Origin: Bacteroidota bacterium
GTDB lineage: Bacteria; Bacteroidota; Bacteroidia; Chitinophagales; Chitinophagaceae
DNA: 34,760 nucleotides
Reading direction: 5' to 3'
Assembly (NCBI GenBank): GCA_018267925.1
Contig: JAFDXO010000099.1
Location: 1 to 34,760 of the forward strand
Positions 18,412-27,703 of the stretch are shown piece by piece. Within the stretch, counting starts at the first letter, position 1. Each line of letters opens with the position of its first letter. A program made the translations under genes and the position numbers. The notes below the pieces were generated by a model that was not told the DNA's origin, made no database searches, and saw only the letters and a list, made by a program, of their open reading frames with translations.

Positions 18412-19473
18412 TTACTGCTTTTTCAGCAACGAATTGAATAATGCTATATATTTTTGTGTAATCACTTCAAGCCCATGCATAGAAAGGACAAATTGATAAG
18501 CCGTTTGGATCATCTTTTGTTTGTCTGCCTCCTGCATATCCAGCATTTGATCTATGGCATCGGCAAGGGCTTCAGGCGATTGCTTAGGAACTTTTAAAGA
18601 CATGCCGGGCAACAATATATCATTTAATCCTCCGGCATTTGTACCTACCACCGGAACTCGATATAAATACGCATCTAATACACTACTTCCTAAACCCTCT
18701 TCTTGTGAACTCATTACAAAAACATCAAACACAGAAAAAAAATCAACCACATTTTCTACAAAACCCATACAACGATATTGATTTTCTAAACCATCTGCTG
18801 CTATCATCTTGTCCATCTCTGATCGCAATTCTCCTATTCCAAAATGTAGCAAAACAAAATCGCTTCGTTTTTTTGATAATATATTGATTGCCCGAATTAA
18901 GGTTAAAGGATCTTTGTGTGGAACTAAGGCAGCAACAGCTCCCAATATTTTTTTGTTTGCATCAATACCCAAACCGTTAGTTGTTTTATAAGCTCGATTA
19001 TCATTTCTTTTTTCGGGTATAGCTATATCTGAAATCACCACAACATCCGACCGTCCGCAAAAGGATTCAACAATCTTTTTAACAGCCACACTGACAGCAA
19101 CGATAGCATCAGCTTGACGATATTTCCATTTTGTGAGCCGCCCTTTAGGTACAAAGTCCACCCGGCGAGAAAAAATGACCGGACGACGATGCCACCATTT
19201 TGTTATAATACAGTAGGTGAGTATATGAGCCGTTTGAGCATGAATAACATCATAGTTTTTCCCTTCTTTAAATAGAAATAAGAGAATGCTGAAAACATTT
19301 GTAAAGCTTTTGAAGTGCCAACCATTTTCTTGAGCATATTTTTCTAACGGAAAATAAGCACGACATACTAAGGTAACGCTAAAGCCGGCTTTCAAAAAGC
19401 CTTGAATGTTATAGACGGTTTGCCTTTCTCCACCACGCCAACTACGTTCAAAATTCAGCTCTAATATGCGCAT
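18412..19473 (-). CDS. Glycosyltransferase family 4 protein
   Basis: 353 aa GT-B fold. The N-terminal acceptor half starts MRILELNFERSWRGGERQTV, with a glycine-rich GGERQT loop typical of GT4. The C-terminal half holds VAALVPHKDPLTLIRA and the donor-binding EX7E-type stretch SSQEEGLGSSVLDAYLY, then PVVGTNAGG. It probably adds a hexose from a nucleotide sugar to a lipid or lipopolysaccharide core at the cytoplasmic face. A single gene; donor and acceptor cannot be told. Confidence 0.88.
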   Translation of the reverse strand: MRILELNFERSWRGGERQTVYNIQGFLKAGFSVTLVCRAYFPLEKYAQENGWHFKSFTNVFSILLFLFKEGKNYDVIHAQTAHILTYCIITKWWHRRPVIFSRRVDFVPKGRLTKWKYRQADAIVAVSVAVKKIVESFCGRSDVVVISDIAIPEKRNDNRAYKTTNGLGIDANKKILGAVAALVPHKDPLTLIRAINILSKKRSDFVLLHFGIGELRSEMDKMIAADGLENQYRCMGFVENVVDFFSVFDVFVMSSQEEGLGSSVLDAYLYRVPVVGTNAGGLNDILLPGMSLKVPKQSPEALADAIDQMLDMQEADKQKMIQTAYQFVLSMHGLEVITQKYIALFNSLLKKQ

Positions 19474-19524
19474 TTTGTTTGCTCTCTCAAGTAAAAAAAG
19501 TGGTTGAAATTACGACTTAAAATA

Positions 19525-19560
19525 AAGAGAGGCTACTTGCATGATGAAGTAACCTCTTTT
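19525..19560 (-). terminator. Terminator of the desaturase gene
   Basis: Inverted repeat AGAGG-TACTT / AAGTA-CCTCT with one mismatch (19527-19557), T-rich on the minus-strand exit side. It lies between the desaturase stop and the glycosyltransferase start. Confidence 0.6.
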
Positions 19561-19584
19561 AAAAAAAGAATATTTTCTCAATGT

Positions 19585-20685
19585 CTATGCACGTCCCAGT
19601 TTTTTTAGCAACCGGGCATGCTCGCGAAGGGCAGCTAAAAATGTGGGTTGCTCAAAATAGGGAACCCCATATTCTTTGGCTGTAGCCTTAACAATGGGTG
19701 CTATGCTTTTGTAATGAACATGGCAGATGTAGGGAAACAAATGATGTTCTACCTGACGATTTAAGCCCCCTATAAACCAATTCATAATCTTGCTTTTCGG
19801 TCCAAAATTTGCCGTATTCAGCATTTGGTGAATAGCCCAATTGTTTTCCATTTTTTTGTTGTCATCGGGAACGGGAAATTCACATTCGCCCATTACGTGC
19901 GCCAATTGGAAAATACAAGACAACGATAAGCCGGCTATAAAGTGCATGATAAAAAAGCCTATCAAAATATGATACCAAGCAACTCCTGAAAATAGGATGG
20001 GCATCAAAAGGATGAAGGCATAATAAATTATTTTGTAGATGGCTACATGGGTCAATGCCTGATTGAGAGTTAGTTTTTCTTTTTTCAATAAACCCAAACG
20101 ATGATAGTCACGAACTTGGCGGAAATCCTTAATTGTAGCCCATTGAAAAGTAAGTAGTCCGTATAAAAACCAAGCGTAGAAGTGTTGGTATTTATGAAAG
20201 CTTCGACGCTCTTGATGTGGCGAAAATCGAAGTAATACTCCGGCATCAATATCATGATCTAACCCTTCGATATTGGTGTAGGTATGGTGAAGTACATTGT
20301 GTTGCAAACGCCAAGTAACATCATAGCCACCCACCAAAACAATGATTTTGCCCATATACTTGTTCAACCCCTTATTGCCCGAATAAGAATCGTGGTTTGA
20401 GTCGTGCATGATGGCACAACCAATGCCCACCATTCCTAAACCCATTAAACACCAAAGACCGTAGAAAATCCATAAGCTGGCTGCACCCACACCGGCAACC
20501 AGCAAGACGTAAGGTGCTAAATACATAGAAACAATAGCAACGGATTTCCACTTCATGCTTGCATTTCCGTGCATGTCCAATTTGTTGTCGGAAAAATATT
20601 TGTCAATGCGAATTTTAAGTGTGTCAAAAAAGCCTACTCCATTACGAGGGGCAAACTTAACAAGCGATAATTTTTGTTCTTTCAA
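19585..20685 (-). CDS. Membrane fatty acid desaturase (acyl-CoA/lipid type)
   Basis: 366 aa integral membrane di-iron desaturase. The three histidine boxes are present: HDSNHDS at 94-100, HNVLHHTYTN at 129-138, and QVEHHLFP at 311-318. The third box with Q in front is the pattern of front-end and linoleoyl-type desaturases, but no cytochrome b5 domain is fused. It would introduce a double bond into membrane acyl chains and adjust fluidity. Monocistronic, with a terminator after it. The regiochemistry is not predictable from sequence. Confidence 0.88.
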   Translation of the reverse strand: MKEQKLSLVKFAPRNGVGFFDTLKIRIDKYFSDNKLDMHGNASMKWKSVAIVSMYLAPYVLLVAGVGAASLWIFYGLWCLMGLGMVGIGCAIMHDSNHDSYSGNKGLNKYMGKIIVLVGGYDVTWRLQHNVLHHTYTNIEGLDHDIDAGVLLRFSPHQERRSFHKYQHFYAWFLYGLLTFQWATIKDFRQVRDYHRLGLLKKEKLTLNQALTHVAIYKIIYYAFILLMPILFSGVAWYHILIGFFIMHFIAGLSLSCIFQLAHVMGECEFPVPDDNKKMENNWAIHQMLNTANFGPKSKIMNWFIGGLNRQVEHHLFPYICHVHYKSIAPIVKATAKEYGVPYFEQPTFLAALREHARLLKKLGRA

Positions 20686-20771
20686 AATATTTTATTTTTA
20701 GGCTAATCTATATCATTGATAATTAGCTTAGCATGAAAAAATGTTGGCAAAAACGAGAAAGCTAAATTTCC

Positions 20772-22043
20772 TTATTTGGTTATGGCTTCTAATTTCTTTT
20801 TATATTCGGTTGCCTTATCTAATTTGTTTAGCTTAGCAGAAATTTCTTTAGCAGCCATCAATGCACCTATGTATGTGTTCTTGTCTTCGCCCTTTAGGGT
20901 GGATGCATTGGGGTCTAATTGTGCAATAGTTTTTTCAAGGTAGGGGAGTGCTTTGCCAAACCAATCATCACGTTGTGCCTTCAATCCATCATATTTTTTT
21001 ATATCAGCGGCAGAAGTGCCAGAAATGGCATTCATCTGTTCGTTTACCAACACGGCGCGGTTGAAGTATAAAGCACCAAGATTGTAGTTAATGTCTGCTT
21101 TGTCTGATGCTTGCAGTGCATTTTTATAGGCCTGTTCTGCCTTGCCAAATACATCGGCATAGTTAGCCGGTTTAGGAAGTTCGTTTCCCTTAGCATCTTT
21201 GGGATTAGCCATGTTGTCGTAAGCAATGCCGAGCGTAAAAAGGAAATCAGCATTGTTGGGTTCATTTTTAATTGCCTCTTCCAGTTTGGCTACTAATTGG
21301 TCTGATTTGTTGGCTTTGATGTAAGCGTTCAACTCGCGATTAACCAATGTTTTTTCATTGGGAAATTGCTTTTTGCCTTCATCTAAAATAGCCATCAGAT
21401 TGGCTTCATCCTGTTTGGCTTCATAGATATCAGCTAACATCAAATAGATGTTGTAAGCACGCACAGCCGGATCATTTTTAGCCTTTAACAATAAGGGTAA
21501 AGCCTCGTCAAATTTATTAGCATAATAGGCACTATAACCTTGGTAAAGGCTTGCCTGACGCGCCATGGTGTCAAATTTTACCCAAGATTTTCCGCCATAG
21601 CGTTTGCCATTGTCTAACCCTTGAATATTAGTTACTTCTCCAAAACTGTTGTAAGAACCTTCATAATTTTGCTTGTCGAAAGCCATTAAACCGGCGTTGA
21701 AATTATAGATGGCAACAGCAAAAAGCTTGTTGTTTACATCTTCTGTTTCGTAGTCAGGCTTTAAAGAAATAGCCTTTTTAAAAGACTTTCCTGCTTCTTG
21801 ATAATAATCTTTTGTGGCGTTGGCAGGTTCTCCTTGCATCGCCAGATATACCAATCCGCGTGTGTACCAAGCATAGGGGTCATTTTTTGTATCGTCGTTC
21901 GTTACGGCCTCTTCAATAGCTGATTTTGCCTTTTCAAAGTTTTTATCGGCGAGATAATTTTTCGCGGTACGAATCTGTGATTTTTGTGCGAAAGAAACAG
22001 CAACAAAACAAAGCGTGGTTGCCGTTAGGAGAAACTTCTTCAT
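20772..22043 (-). CDS. Exported tetratricopeptide-repeat protein
   Basis: 423 aa. The signal peptide MKKFLLTATTLCFVAVSFAQ is followed by repeated helical pairs with TPR character: KNYLADKNFEKAKSAIEEAV, DPYAWYTRGLVYLAMQGE, KRYPNEK-like segments and NADFLFTLGIAYDNM. Such proteins are usually periplasmic or outer-membrane scaffolds in Bacteroidota. Nothing nearby points to a particular partner. It is the last housekeeping gene before the CRISPR locus, transcribed away from it. Confidence 0.85.
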   Translation of the reverse strand: MKKFLLTATTLCFVAVSFAQKSQIRTAKNYLADKNFEKAKSAIEEAVTNDDTKNDPYAWYTRGLVYLAMQGEPANATKDYYQEAGKSFKKAISLKPDYETEDVNNKLFAVAIYNFNAGLMAFDKQNYEGSYNSFGEVTNIQGLDNGKRYGGKSWVKFDTMARQASLYQGYSAYYANKFDEALPLLLKAKNDPAVRAYNIYLMLADIYEAKQDEANLMAILDEGKKQFPNEKTLVNRELNAYIKANKSDQLVAKLEEAIKNEPNNADFLFTLGIAYDNMANPKDAKGNELPKPANYADVFGKAEQAYKNALQASDKADINYNLGALYFNRAVLVNEQMNAISGTSAADIKKYDGLKAQRDDWFGKALPYLEKTIAQLDPNASTLKGEDKNTYIGALMAAKEISAKLNKLDKATEYKKKLEAITK

Positions 22044-22299
22044 TCTTTGATTTTATGATGGAGATGAGCTGATAAAAAGTTTCAAAACTCACTCACTGAT
22101 TTTCAAATTGCGGTGCAAAATTGAGAAAAAAATAGCGGATGATGAAATAAAAAAAATGATCCTCAGCAGTCTGCCCCTTAAAACAAAGTAGGGTAACTCA
22201 TGTCTTGTCTATCTATAAAATAAAACAGAAGAGAAATGAAAATGCTCTTTATCCCGATCTTTTGAAAATGTGGAGAAGTAAGGGCATATTGGGCATAGA

Positions 22300-22368
22300 A
22301 AAAAGCGACTTGCGCCGCTTTAAATGTTTTCACAACGGAATAATCCTTATTGTGAATTGCTTTCAAAA
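22300..22368 (-). ncRNA. tracrRNA, divergent from cas9
   Basis: Minus strand. The first 19 nt (22368 to 22350) are the exact complement of the 5' end of the repeat as read on the minus strand: repeat TTGTGAATTGCTTTCAAAA pairs without a mismatch, plus one G-U. Next comes the ACAATAAGG element also seen in Neisseria-type II-C tracrRNAs, a small GGA/TCC stem, a TGT-GAAA-ACA stem, and a terminator AAGCGGC-GCAA-GTCGCTT (22304-22321) with a G-U pair and a run of six Ts. Expected length is about 69-72 nt. It guides RNase III processing and binds Cas9. The sequence match is direct; the ends are inferred. Confidence 0.9.
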
Positions 22369-22391
22369 TGTAAAGGTACATAATTATTTTG
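22361..22391 (+). promoter_or_regulatory. Probable cas9 promoter, overlapping the tracrRNA promoter
   Basis: TTTC at 22361-22364 and TTATTTTG at 22384-22391, 19 bp apart, each one base off the Bacteroidota consensus. A start site near 22398 would give a leader of about 20 nt before the cas9 ATG. It interleaves with the divergent tracrRNA promoter and its -33 box lies inside the anti-repeat. Confidence 0.45.
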
Positions 22392-22404
22392 TATTTTAAC
22401 CCAA
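22371..22404 (-). promoter_or_regulatory. Probable tracrRNA promoter
   Basis: On the minus strand TACCTTTA (22371-22378) is one base off TAnnTTTG, and TTGG (22401-22404) lies 22 bp upstream as a weak -33 element. The start site would fall at about 22364-22368, at the first base of the anti-repeat. Confidence 0.55.
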
Positions 22405-22417
22405 TAATTTTAAACCT

Positions 22418-25400
22418 ATGAAAAAAATTTTAGGACTCGACTTAGGCACCAACTCTATTGGCTGGGCATTGGTGGAACAAGACTTTGAAAACAAAAAAGG
22501 TGAAATTCTCGGAATGGGGAGTAGGATTATTCCGATGGGTCAAGAACTCAGCAAGTTTGAACAAGGACAAGCGCAAACAAAAAATGCAAATAGGCGCATT
22601 GCTCGTGGAATTCGCAAACTTAATAAACGCTATAAGCAAAGAAGAAACAAGCTAATCTATGTTTTGCAACAATTAGGAATGTTACCTGATCAAATAAAAT
22701 TAGCAGAACCATTTGACAATCCATTAAAACTTGATAGAGTTTCTATTCTGCCGATAGATAAAAAACAAAAACAATACTCTGCTCTTGATTTATTGGAGTT
22801 GCGGGTAAAGGCTTTAAAGGAAGCGGTTTCGTTACAAGAATTAGGCAGGCTGATATATTTGTTTAATCAACTGCGGGGCTATTCAGGTGGAGGAGATGAA
22901 CCCGAAAAAGAAGATAAAAATGAAGATGAGTCAGAAAGTGCAGAAAAAAAGGGAAAAGAAAGTTATGTAACGTTCGGCAAAATTATTTTTGTTTCAGAAC
23001 CTGAAACAATTACATACAAAGGAAAAGAACTAAAAAAACGGAGTATAAAAATTGAAACAGAGGAGGGAGAACTAGAAGGCGATACTTTTTTAGAACTACT
23101 GAAAGTTGGCGAATCTTTGGAACTCCTTGTAAATATAACCACTTCAAAGAAACACGGAGAAACCATCACATTTAAGTTGCCTAATAAAACCGACTGGCGT
23201 AAAAAGATGGAAAACTTAGAAAAGGAATTAACAGAGTTATCTAAAGAGAAAGACAGGGAAGTTTATTTATCAGAATATTTTCTTTCTATTCTAAAGGAAA
23301 ATAAATGGGCAAAAATCAGGAATAATGTTGTTCTGCGTTCCCGTTATCAATCAGAGTTCGATAAGATTTGGGAAACTCAACGTTCAATTGAAGGTTCGCC
23401 TTTGCACAAAGTTTTGAATAATCTTTCACAAGAAAAAATATACAAAATACTTCAATTCATTTTTCCGGGAACAAAAGAAACACAAGAGAAATACAGGCAA
23501 GAAGGTAAAGAGAAAGGATTGTATCATGTTGTCAGAAACCAAATCATTTACTATCAACGAGAGTTGAAAGACCAAAGCCACCTTATTTCCGATTGCCGTT
23601 TTGAACAAGGAGAAAAAGCAGTTGCTAAAAGCCATCCCGTTTTTCAGGAGTATAAAATATGGGAGCAAATAAATAAGCTAACGATAAACACGAAAATTGA
23701 AGATGGAAAAAACCGCAAAGGAGAAATAAAATACAAGTATGTGGACAGACCAATTCCTGCTGCACTAAAAGAATGGCTTTTTGATGAATTGCAGGATAAA
23801 AAGGAAATCAGTTTTGGGGTTGTGTTCAATAAACTGAAAAAGGACTACAAACTTCAAGAGGGCGTTGAGTTTCTAAATGGAATGAACCCTAAAGCTAAAC
23901 TTCGTGGAAATGAAACCAAATTGGTGCTTAAAAAAGCATTGGGGGAACAATTTTGGGAGCAATTGGGATTATCAGAAAAGGGCAGGCAAATTGAATTATG
24001 GGATATTCTTTACAACTCAAAAGGCAATGAATACGATATTGAGAGCGAACGAACTTCAAAGGTATTATCCTTTATTGAAAAGTATTCAAACGATATTGCC
24101 AATCCCGACCATACAGCCATTCAAATAAGTAAAATAAAATTCAGCAGAAGTTATGCAGCACTGAGTTTAAAAGCGATTGAAAAGGTTTTACCGCTTGTCA
24201 GAAGCGGGAAATATTTTAGCAATGACTTATCCGATTCGCTTAAAGAAACTATCATCAAGTTAGTAAATGAAACTGTAAGCGACCCCTTTGAGAAAGCCGC
24301 ACAAGAATATTTAGAAAACAATGTGGAAGTTTTGGCAGAAGGCGGTATAATGAATGCTTACGCTATCATTTTAGTTTATGGAAAACATACAGCCAAAGAA
24401 TATAGCGAAGATGAAAGAATCAAAAACTTTTATGACCTAAAACGATTAACACCCGGAGAGTTGCGCAATCCACTCGTTGAACAGTTGATTAGTGAAGCGT
24501 TGATGGTAGTAAAAGACATTTGGAGAAAGTTTGGCAAGCCGGATGAAGTGCGACTGGAATTGTCACGAGAGTTAAAAAATAATGCCGAAAGAAGAAATAA
24601 AATCTATAAAGCAAATAATGAAAATCAGAAAGCCAACGATGAGGTAAAGAACTTATTGATAGAACTCAAACAGGAGATAACACTTAATAACATTGAAAAA
24701 TACAAACTTTGGTTATCTCAGGAAAATCTTGCCGAAGAATATGTAAAGCAATACAAAGACCCATCAAAATCAGAAATTGAAAAAATGAAATTATGGCGAG
24801 AACAAGGGCATGTTTCACCATATACGGGACAGCCAATCCCGCTTTCTGAGCTATTTAACAGAGAACGCTACGATGTTGACCATATCATTCCACAGTCAAG
24901 ATATTTTGACGATTCATTTGTAAATAAAGTGATTTGTGAAAAATCAATCAACAAAGAGAAGAGTAACCGCACAGCAATGGAATTTTTTGAAATAGGCTCG
25001 TCTATTCCTTCTGTTTTTTCTAAAGAAAATTTTATTAAGCACGTCAATGATTATTTTCAAGGAACAAAACGAAAAAATCTTTTAGCCACAAAAGTTCCAG
25101 AAGATCCGATTGCAAGACAGATAAAAGAAACACAATACATTTCGGTAAGAGTGAAAGAAGAATTGAATAAAATTGTTGGCAACGAAAACGTAAAAACAAC
25201 AACGGGTGGTGTTACAGATTATTTACGCAATCAATGGGGGTTAACGGATAAATTTAAAACGCTTTTAAAACCACGATACGAAAATGTACAACCCTTAGCC
25301 GTAGAAATAGAATACGACAAATATGTTTTGGCATTTGAAAAGAAAAAAAAGGAATACAAAGAAAAGAATATTCCGTTTGCAGATATTGAATTAAGCAAAG

Positions 25401-26737
25401 AACAGTTTATAGAATCATTTAATCGTAATTATTTCCAGACCAAAAATAACAAACTTGTCATCAAAGGTTGGACTAAGCGCATTGACCACAGACACCACGC
25501 CATTGATGCGTTAGTAATTGCTTGCACAGAACCTGCACATGTAAAGCGATTGAATGACTTGAACAAAGAATTACAAACCTGGTTAGATGAACATAAGAAA
25601 GATTTGCTGCCAAACTTTGAGGGAAGCCCTTCTGAATTGTTAGACGAAATTTTAAATCTTAATGAAACCGAAAGAGAAAAAATCTTTAAGCAAATTGAGA
25701 AGTTCAAAACTATTGATATGCCCTGGGCAGGATTTCCCGAAGATGCAGAAAAAGAAATTCAAAACATCATTATATCTCAAAAGCCAAAGGATAAACTTCT
25801 TATTCAGCCCGATAAAAACGGAACATTGCAAATAAAGATAAGAGGGCAATTACACGAAGGAACGCTATACGGCAAAAGTCAAGGCGTAGAGTCATATAGA
25901 ATACCCTTGTCAAAATTTGCAGTAAAGAAATTTGCAACAGACAAGGCTATTGAAAAAATAACTAACGAGTATTTAAAAGAAGGCATAAAGGAGCATTTGG
26001 AAAAGGATTTTGGCAATAGGAAAGAAGATGCCTTTTCAGCAGAAGGAATTTTAGCATTGAATAAAAAATTATCCGAAAAGAAAAACAGAAAAGGAAATCC
26101 AGCCCCTCACACACCAATTTCATCTGTCAAAGTTTTTTATCGCGACCCTGCAAAAATCAAAAAGAAAAAGGGACAGGAAGAAATTGAAGAAGCGTTACAG
26201 AAATTGGAAAGAACAAAAGCATTCAATAATTCCCTTTTCGTTAAAACAGGCGACAATTATCTGTTTGCCGTTATGGAAAAAGAGGGCAACCGAATTTTTG
26301 ACCTTATCACATTCTTTGATGCCGCTAATATTTTGAAAGATGAATTTAATAAGGCTACCGACAAAGCAAGTTTCAGTAAGGAACAAGTTTTCAAAAACTA
26401 CTTTGAGGAAAAGAACAAAGCAAAATTGTTGTTTACTTTAAAACAAGGCGACCCCGTGTATATGCCGTCCGAAGGCGAAGAAGTAATTACAGACTCGCAA
26501 AGTCCTTTGTATGAAAAGTTTTGGAAAGATAAAACGTCAAGAAGTAAAAATATTTACTATGTAACCCAATATAGTGGAAATCGGATTTATTTTATTAAAC
26601 ATGATATAGCTAATCCTATAATAAAAGGCAAAGAGTTCGGGAGTCAAAATGCTTATGAAATTATTGATGGGAGATCTATTAAGCAGCATTGTATCAAACT
26701 CAACATAGACAGATTAGGCAACATTTCAAAAGCATAA
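22418..26737 (+). CDS. cas9: CRISPR-associated endonuclease Cas9, type II-C
   Basis: 1439 aa, at the long end for type II-C. RuvC-I opens the protein (GLDLGTNSIGWALVE, Asp8). An arginine-rich bridge helix spans about 55-80. An acidic low-complexity insert lies at about 159-180. RuvC-II is in VRLELSREL with Glu714. The HNH motif YDVDHIIPQS has His822, with Asn845 at the spacing seen in SpCas9 (H840/N863). RuvC-III is RIDHRHHAIDAL with His1027 and Asp1030. All catalytic residues are present, so the nuclease should be active. The PAM-interacting C-terminal domain is present but not interpretable. The next gene starts 3 bp after the stop. No cas4 or csn2 is found, hence subtype II-C. Confidence 0.98.
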   Translation: MKKILGLDLGTNSIGWALVEQDFENKKGEILGMGSRIIPMGQELSKFEQGQAQTKNANRRIARGIRKLNKRYKQRRNKLIYVLQQLGMLPDQIKLAEPFDNPLKLDRVSILPIDKKQKQYSALDLLELRVKALKEAVSLQELGRLIYLFNQLRGYSGGGDEPEKEDKNEDESESAEKKGKESYVTFGKIIFVSEPETITYKGKELKKRSIKIETEEGELEGDTFLELLKVGESLELLVNITTSKKHGETITFKLPNKTDWRKKMENLEKELTELSKEKDREVYLSEYFLSILKENKWAKIRNNVVLRSRYQSEFDKIWETQRSIEGSPLHKVLNNLSQEKIYKILQFIFPGTKETQEKYRQEGKEKGLYHVVRNQIIYYQRELKDQSHLISDCRFEQGEKAVAKSHPVFQEYKIWEQINKLTINTKIEDGKNRKGEIKYKYVDRPIPAALKEWLFDELQDKKEISFGVVFNKLKKDYKLQEGVEFLNGMNPKAKLRGNETKLVLKKALGEQFWEQLGLSEKGRQIELWDILYNSKGNEYDIESERTSKVLSFIEKYSNDIANPDHTAIQISKIKFSRSYAALSLKAIEKVLPLVRSGKYFSNDLSDSLKETIIKLVNETVSDPFEKAAQEYLENNVEVLAEGGIMNAYAIILVYGKHTAKEYSEDERIKNFYDLKRLTPGELRNPLVEQLISEALMVVKDIWRKFGKPDEVRLELSRELKNNAERRNKIYKANNENQKANDEVKNLLIELKQEITLNNIEKYKLWLSQENLAEEYVKQYKDPSKSEIEKMKLWREQGHVSPYTGQPIPLSELFNRERYDVDHIIPQSRYFDDSFVNKVICEKSINKEKSNRTAMEFFEIGSSIPSVFSKENFIKHVNDYFQGTKRKNLLATKVPEDPIARQIKETQYISVRVKEELNKIVGNENVKTTTGGVTDYLRNQWGLTDKFKTLLKPRYENVQPLAVEIEYDKYVLAFEKKKKEYKEKNIPFADIELSKEQFIESFNRNYFQTKNNKLVIKGWTKRIDHRHHAIDALVIACTEPAHVKRLNDLNKELQTWLDEHKKDLLPNFEGSPSELLDEILNLNETEREKIFKQIEKFKTIDMPWAGFPEDAEKEIQNIIISQKPKDKLLIQPDKNGTLQIKIRGQLHEGTLYGKSQGVESYRIPLSKFAVKKFATDKAIEKITNEYLKEGIKEHLEKDFGNRKEDAFSAEGILALNKKLSEKKNRKGNPAPHTPISSVKVFYRDPAKIKKKKGQEEIEEALQKLERTKAFNNSLFVKTGDNYLFAVMEKEGNRIFDLITFFDAANILKDEFNKATDKASFSKEQVFKNYFEEKNKAKLLFTLKQGDPVYMPSEGEEVITDSQSPLYEKFWKDKTSRSKNIYYVTQYSGNRIYFIKHDIANPIIKGKEFGSQNAYEIIDGRSIKQHCIKLNIDRLGNISKA

Positions 26738-26740
26738 ACC

Positions 26741-27109
26741 ATGAAAAATAGAATAAAAAACACATTGCAAAAGGCTTTGCTGGAAAACGGAGAAATGTCC
26801 ATGGGACTATATGAGTTTGATATGCAAGAACATATTGACGAGTGGATAAACGACACCCAAAATGATAACGATGATTACTGCTTTTTTATAACAGAAAACA
26901 GGGGTGATGTAGCAATGGTTTTGATTAGCCGTGAAAATGAAATATTTATCAATGAAAAAGCTCGCGAAAAATTGATGAAGTTATGGATAAAAGCTTATGA
27001 CCACAATATCAAACTATTATTACCCACAATGACACGAAATCTTTCTAACGGCTTTTTTGCAATTACCGGTGTGAAAACCTCCAATCAGCCAACACCTACA
27101 AAATCATAA
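26741..27109 (+). CDS. Unrecognised 122-aa protein in the cas operon
   Basis: Begins 3 bp after the cas9 stop and ends 6 bp before the next gene, so it is almost certainly translated from the cas9 transcript. I do not recognise the family. The N-terminal half is acidic (MQEHIDEWINDTQNDNDDY), followed by a strand-rich part (CFFITENRGDVAMVLISREN) and a basic helix (EKAREKLMKLWIKAYDHNIK). No signal peptide, membrane segment, cysteine motif or nuclease motif is seen. Codon use and base composition resemble cas9. It could be a Cas9 partner or a passenger gene that arrived with DUF6155 and RhuM; the sequence does not decide. Confidence 0.6.
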   Translation: MKNRIKNTLQKALLENGEMSMGLYEFDMQEHIDEWINDTQNDNDDYCFFITENRGDVAMVLISRENEIFINEKAREKLMKLWIKAYDHNIKLLLPTMTRNLSNGFFAITGVKTSNQPTPTKS

Positions 27110-27115
27110 ATAACC

Positions 27116-27640
27116 ATGTCAAAATCAGCACTAAAAAAAGAACTGCAAATGCTCACCAAAGAACAATTGATAGAGCAAGTATTGGATTTGTACGAAAAGA
27201 ATAAATCGGTTAAAACATTTTATAACCTATACCTCAATCCGAAAAATGAAAAAGCACTTTTGGAGAAATGCAGGAAAGAAATTTACAGAGAATTTAATGT
27301 GGAGCGACCAGAGCGTGCAAGATTAAAATTTTCGGTAGCCAAACAGGCTATTGCTGAACTGAAAGATGTACAAGCATCGCCGGAAATCATAGCGGATGCG
27401 ATGTTGTATTTGGCGGAATGTGCCTGTGAGTTCACCTACCAGAATGGCGATGTGAGTGGGGCATTTTATAGTGGGGCTTACAATAATTTTTCGGCAGCAC
27501 TAAAATTTATTGCCAAACAAAATTTATTAAGTGTTTTTCGACAGAGGGCAGAGCAATGTGTAAAATGGGCTTCTCCTTGCGGTTATGGTTTTGCAGATGA
27601 TATAAGGTATGAATTTCTGGATCACTATCAAGAAAACTAA
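27116..27640 (+). CDS. DUF6155-family protein
   Basis: 174 aa. The opening MSKSALKKELQMLTKEQLIE, then QVLDLYEKNKSVKTFYNLYLNP, and the RLKFSVAKQAIAELK helix fit the DUF6155 family, small helical proteins of unknown function frequent in Bacteroidota accessory regions. Mostly alpha-helical, with no signal peptide. It follows the 122-aa gene by 6 bp. The family identification is from memory of its N-terminal pattern. Its place in a cas operon is not usual. Confidence 0.65.
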   Translation: MSKSALKKELQMLTKEQLIEQVLDLYEKNKSVKTFYNLYLNPKNEKALLEKCRKEIYREFNVERPERARLKFSVAKQAIAELKDVQASPEIIADAMLYLAECACEFTYQNGDVSGAFYSGAYNNFSAALKFIAKQNLLSVFRQRAEQCVKWASPCGYGFADDIRYEFLDHYQEN

Positions 27641-27703
27641 ACAGCCAAAAGTGTTTAGATGAACTGTAACAAATTGTTCAACAAAATTAGACTTGTTAAT
27701 AAA

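Noticed and set aside
22178..22381. A 67-aa minus-strand reading frame upstream of cas9
   Set aside because: It overlaps the whole tracrRNA (anti-repeat and terminator), has no recognisable protein character and no ribosome-binding context.
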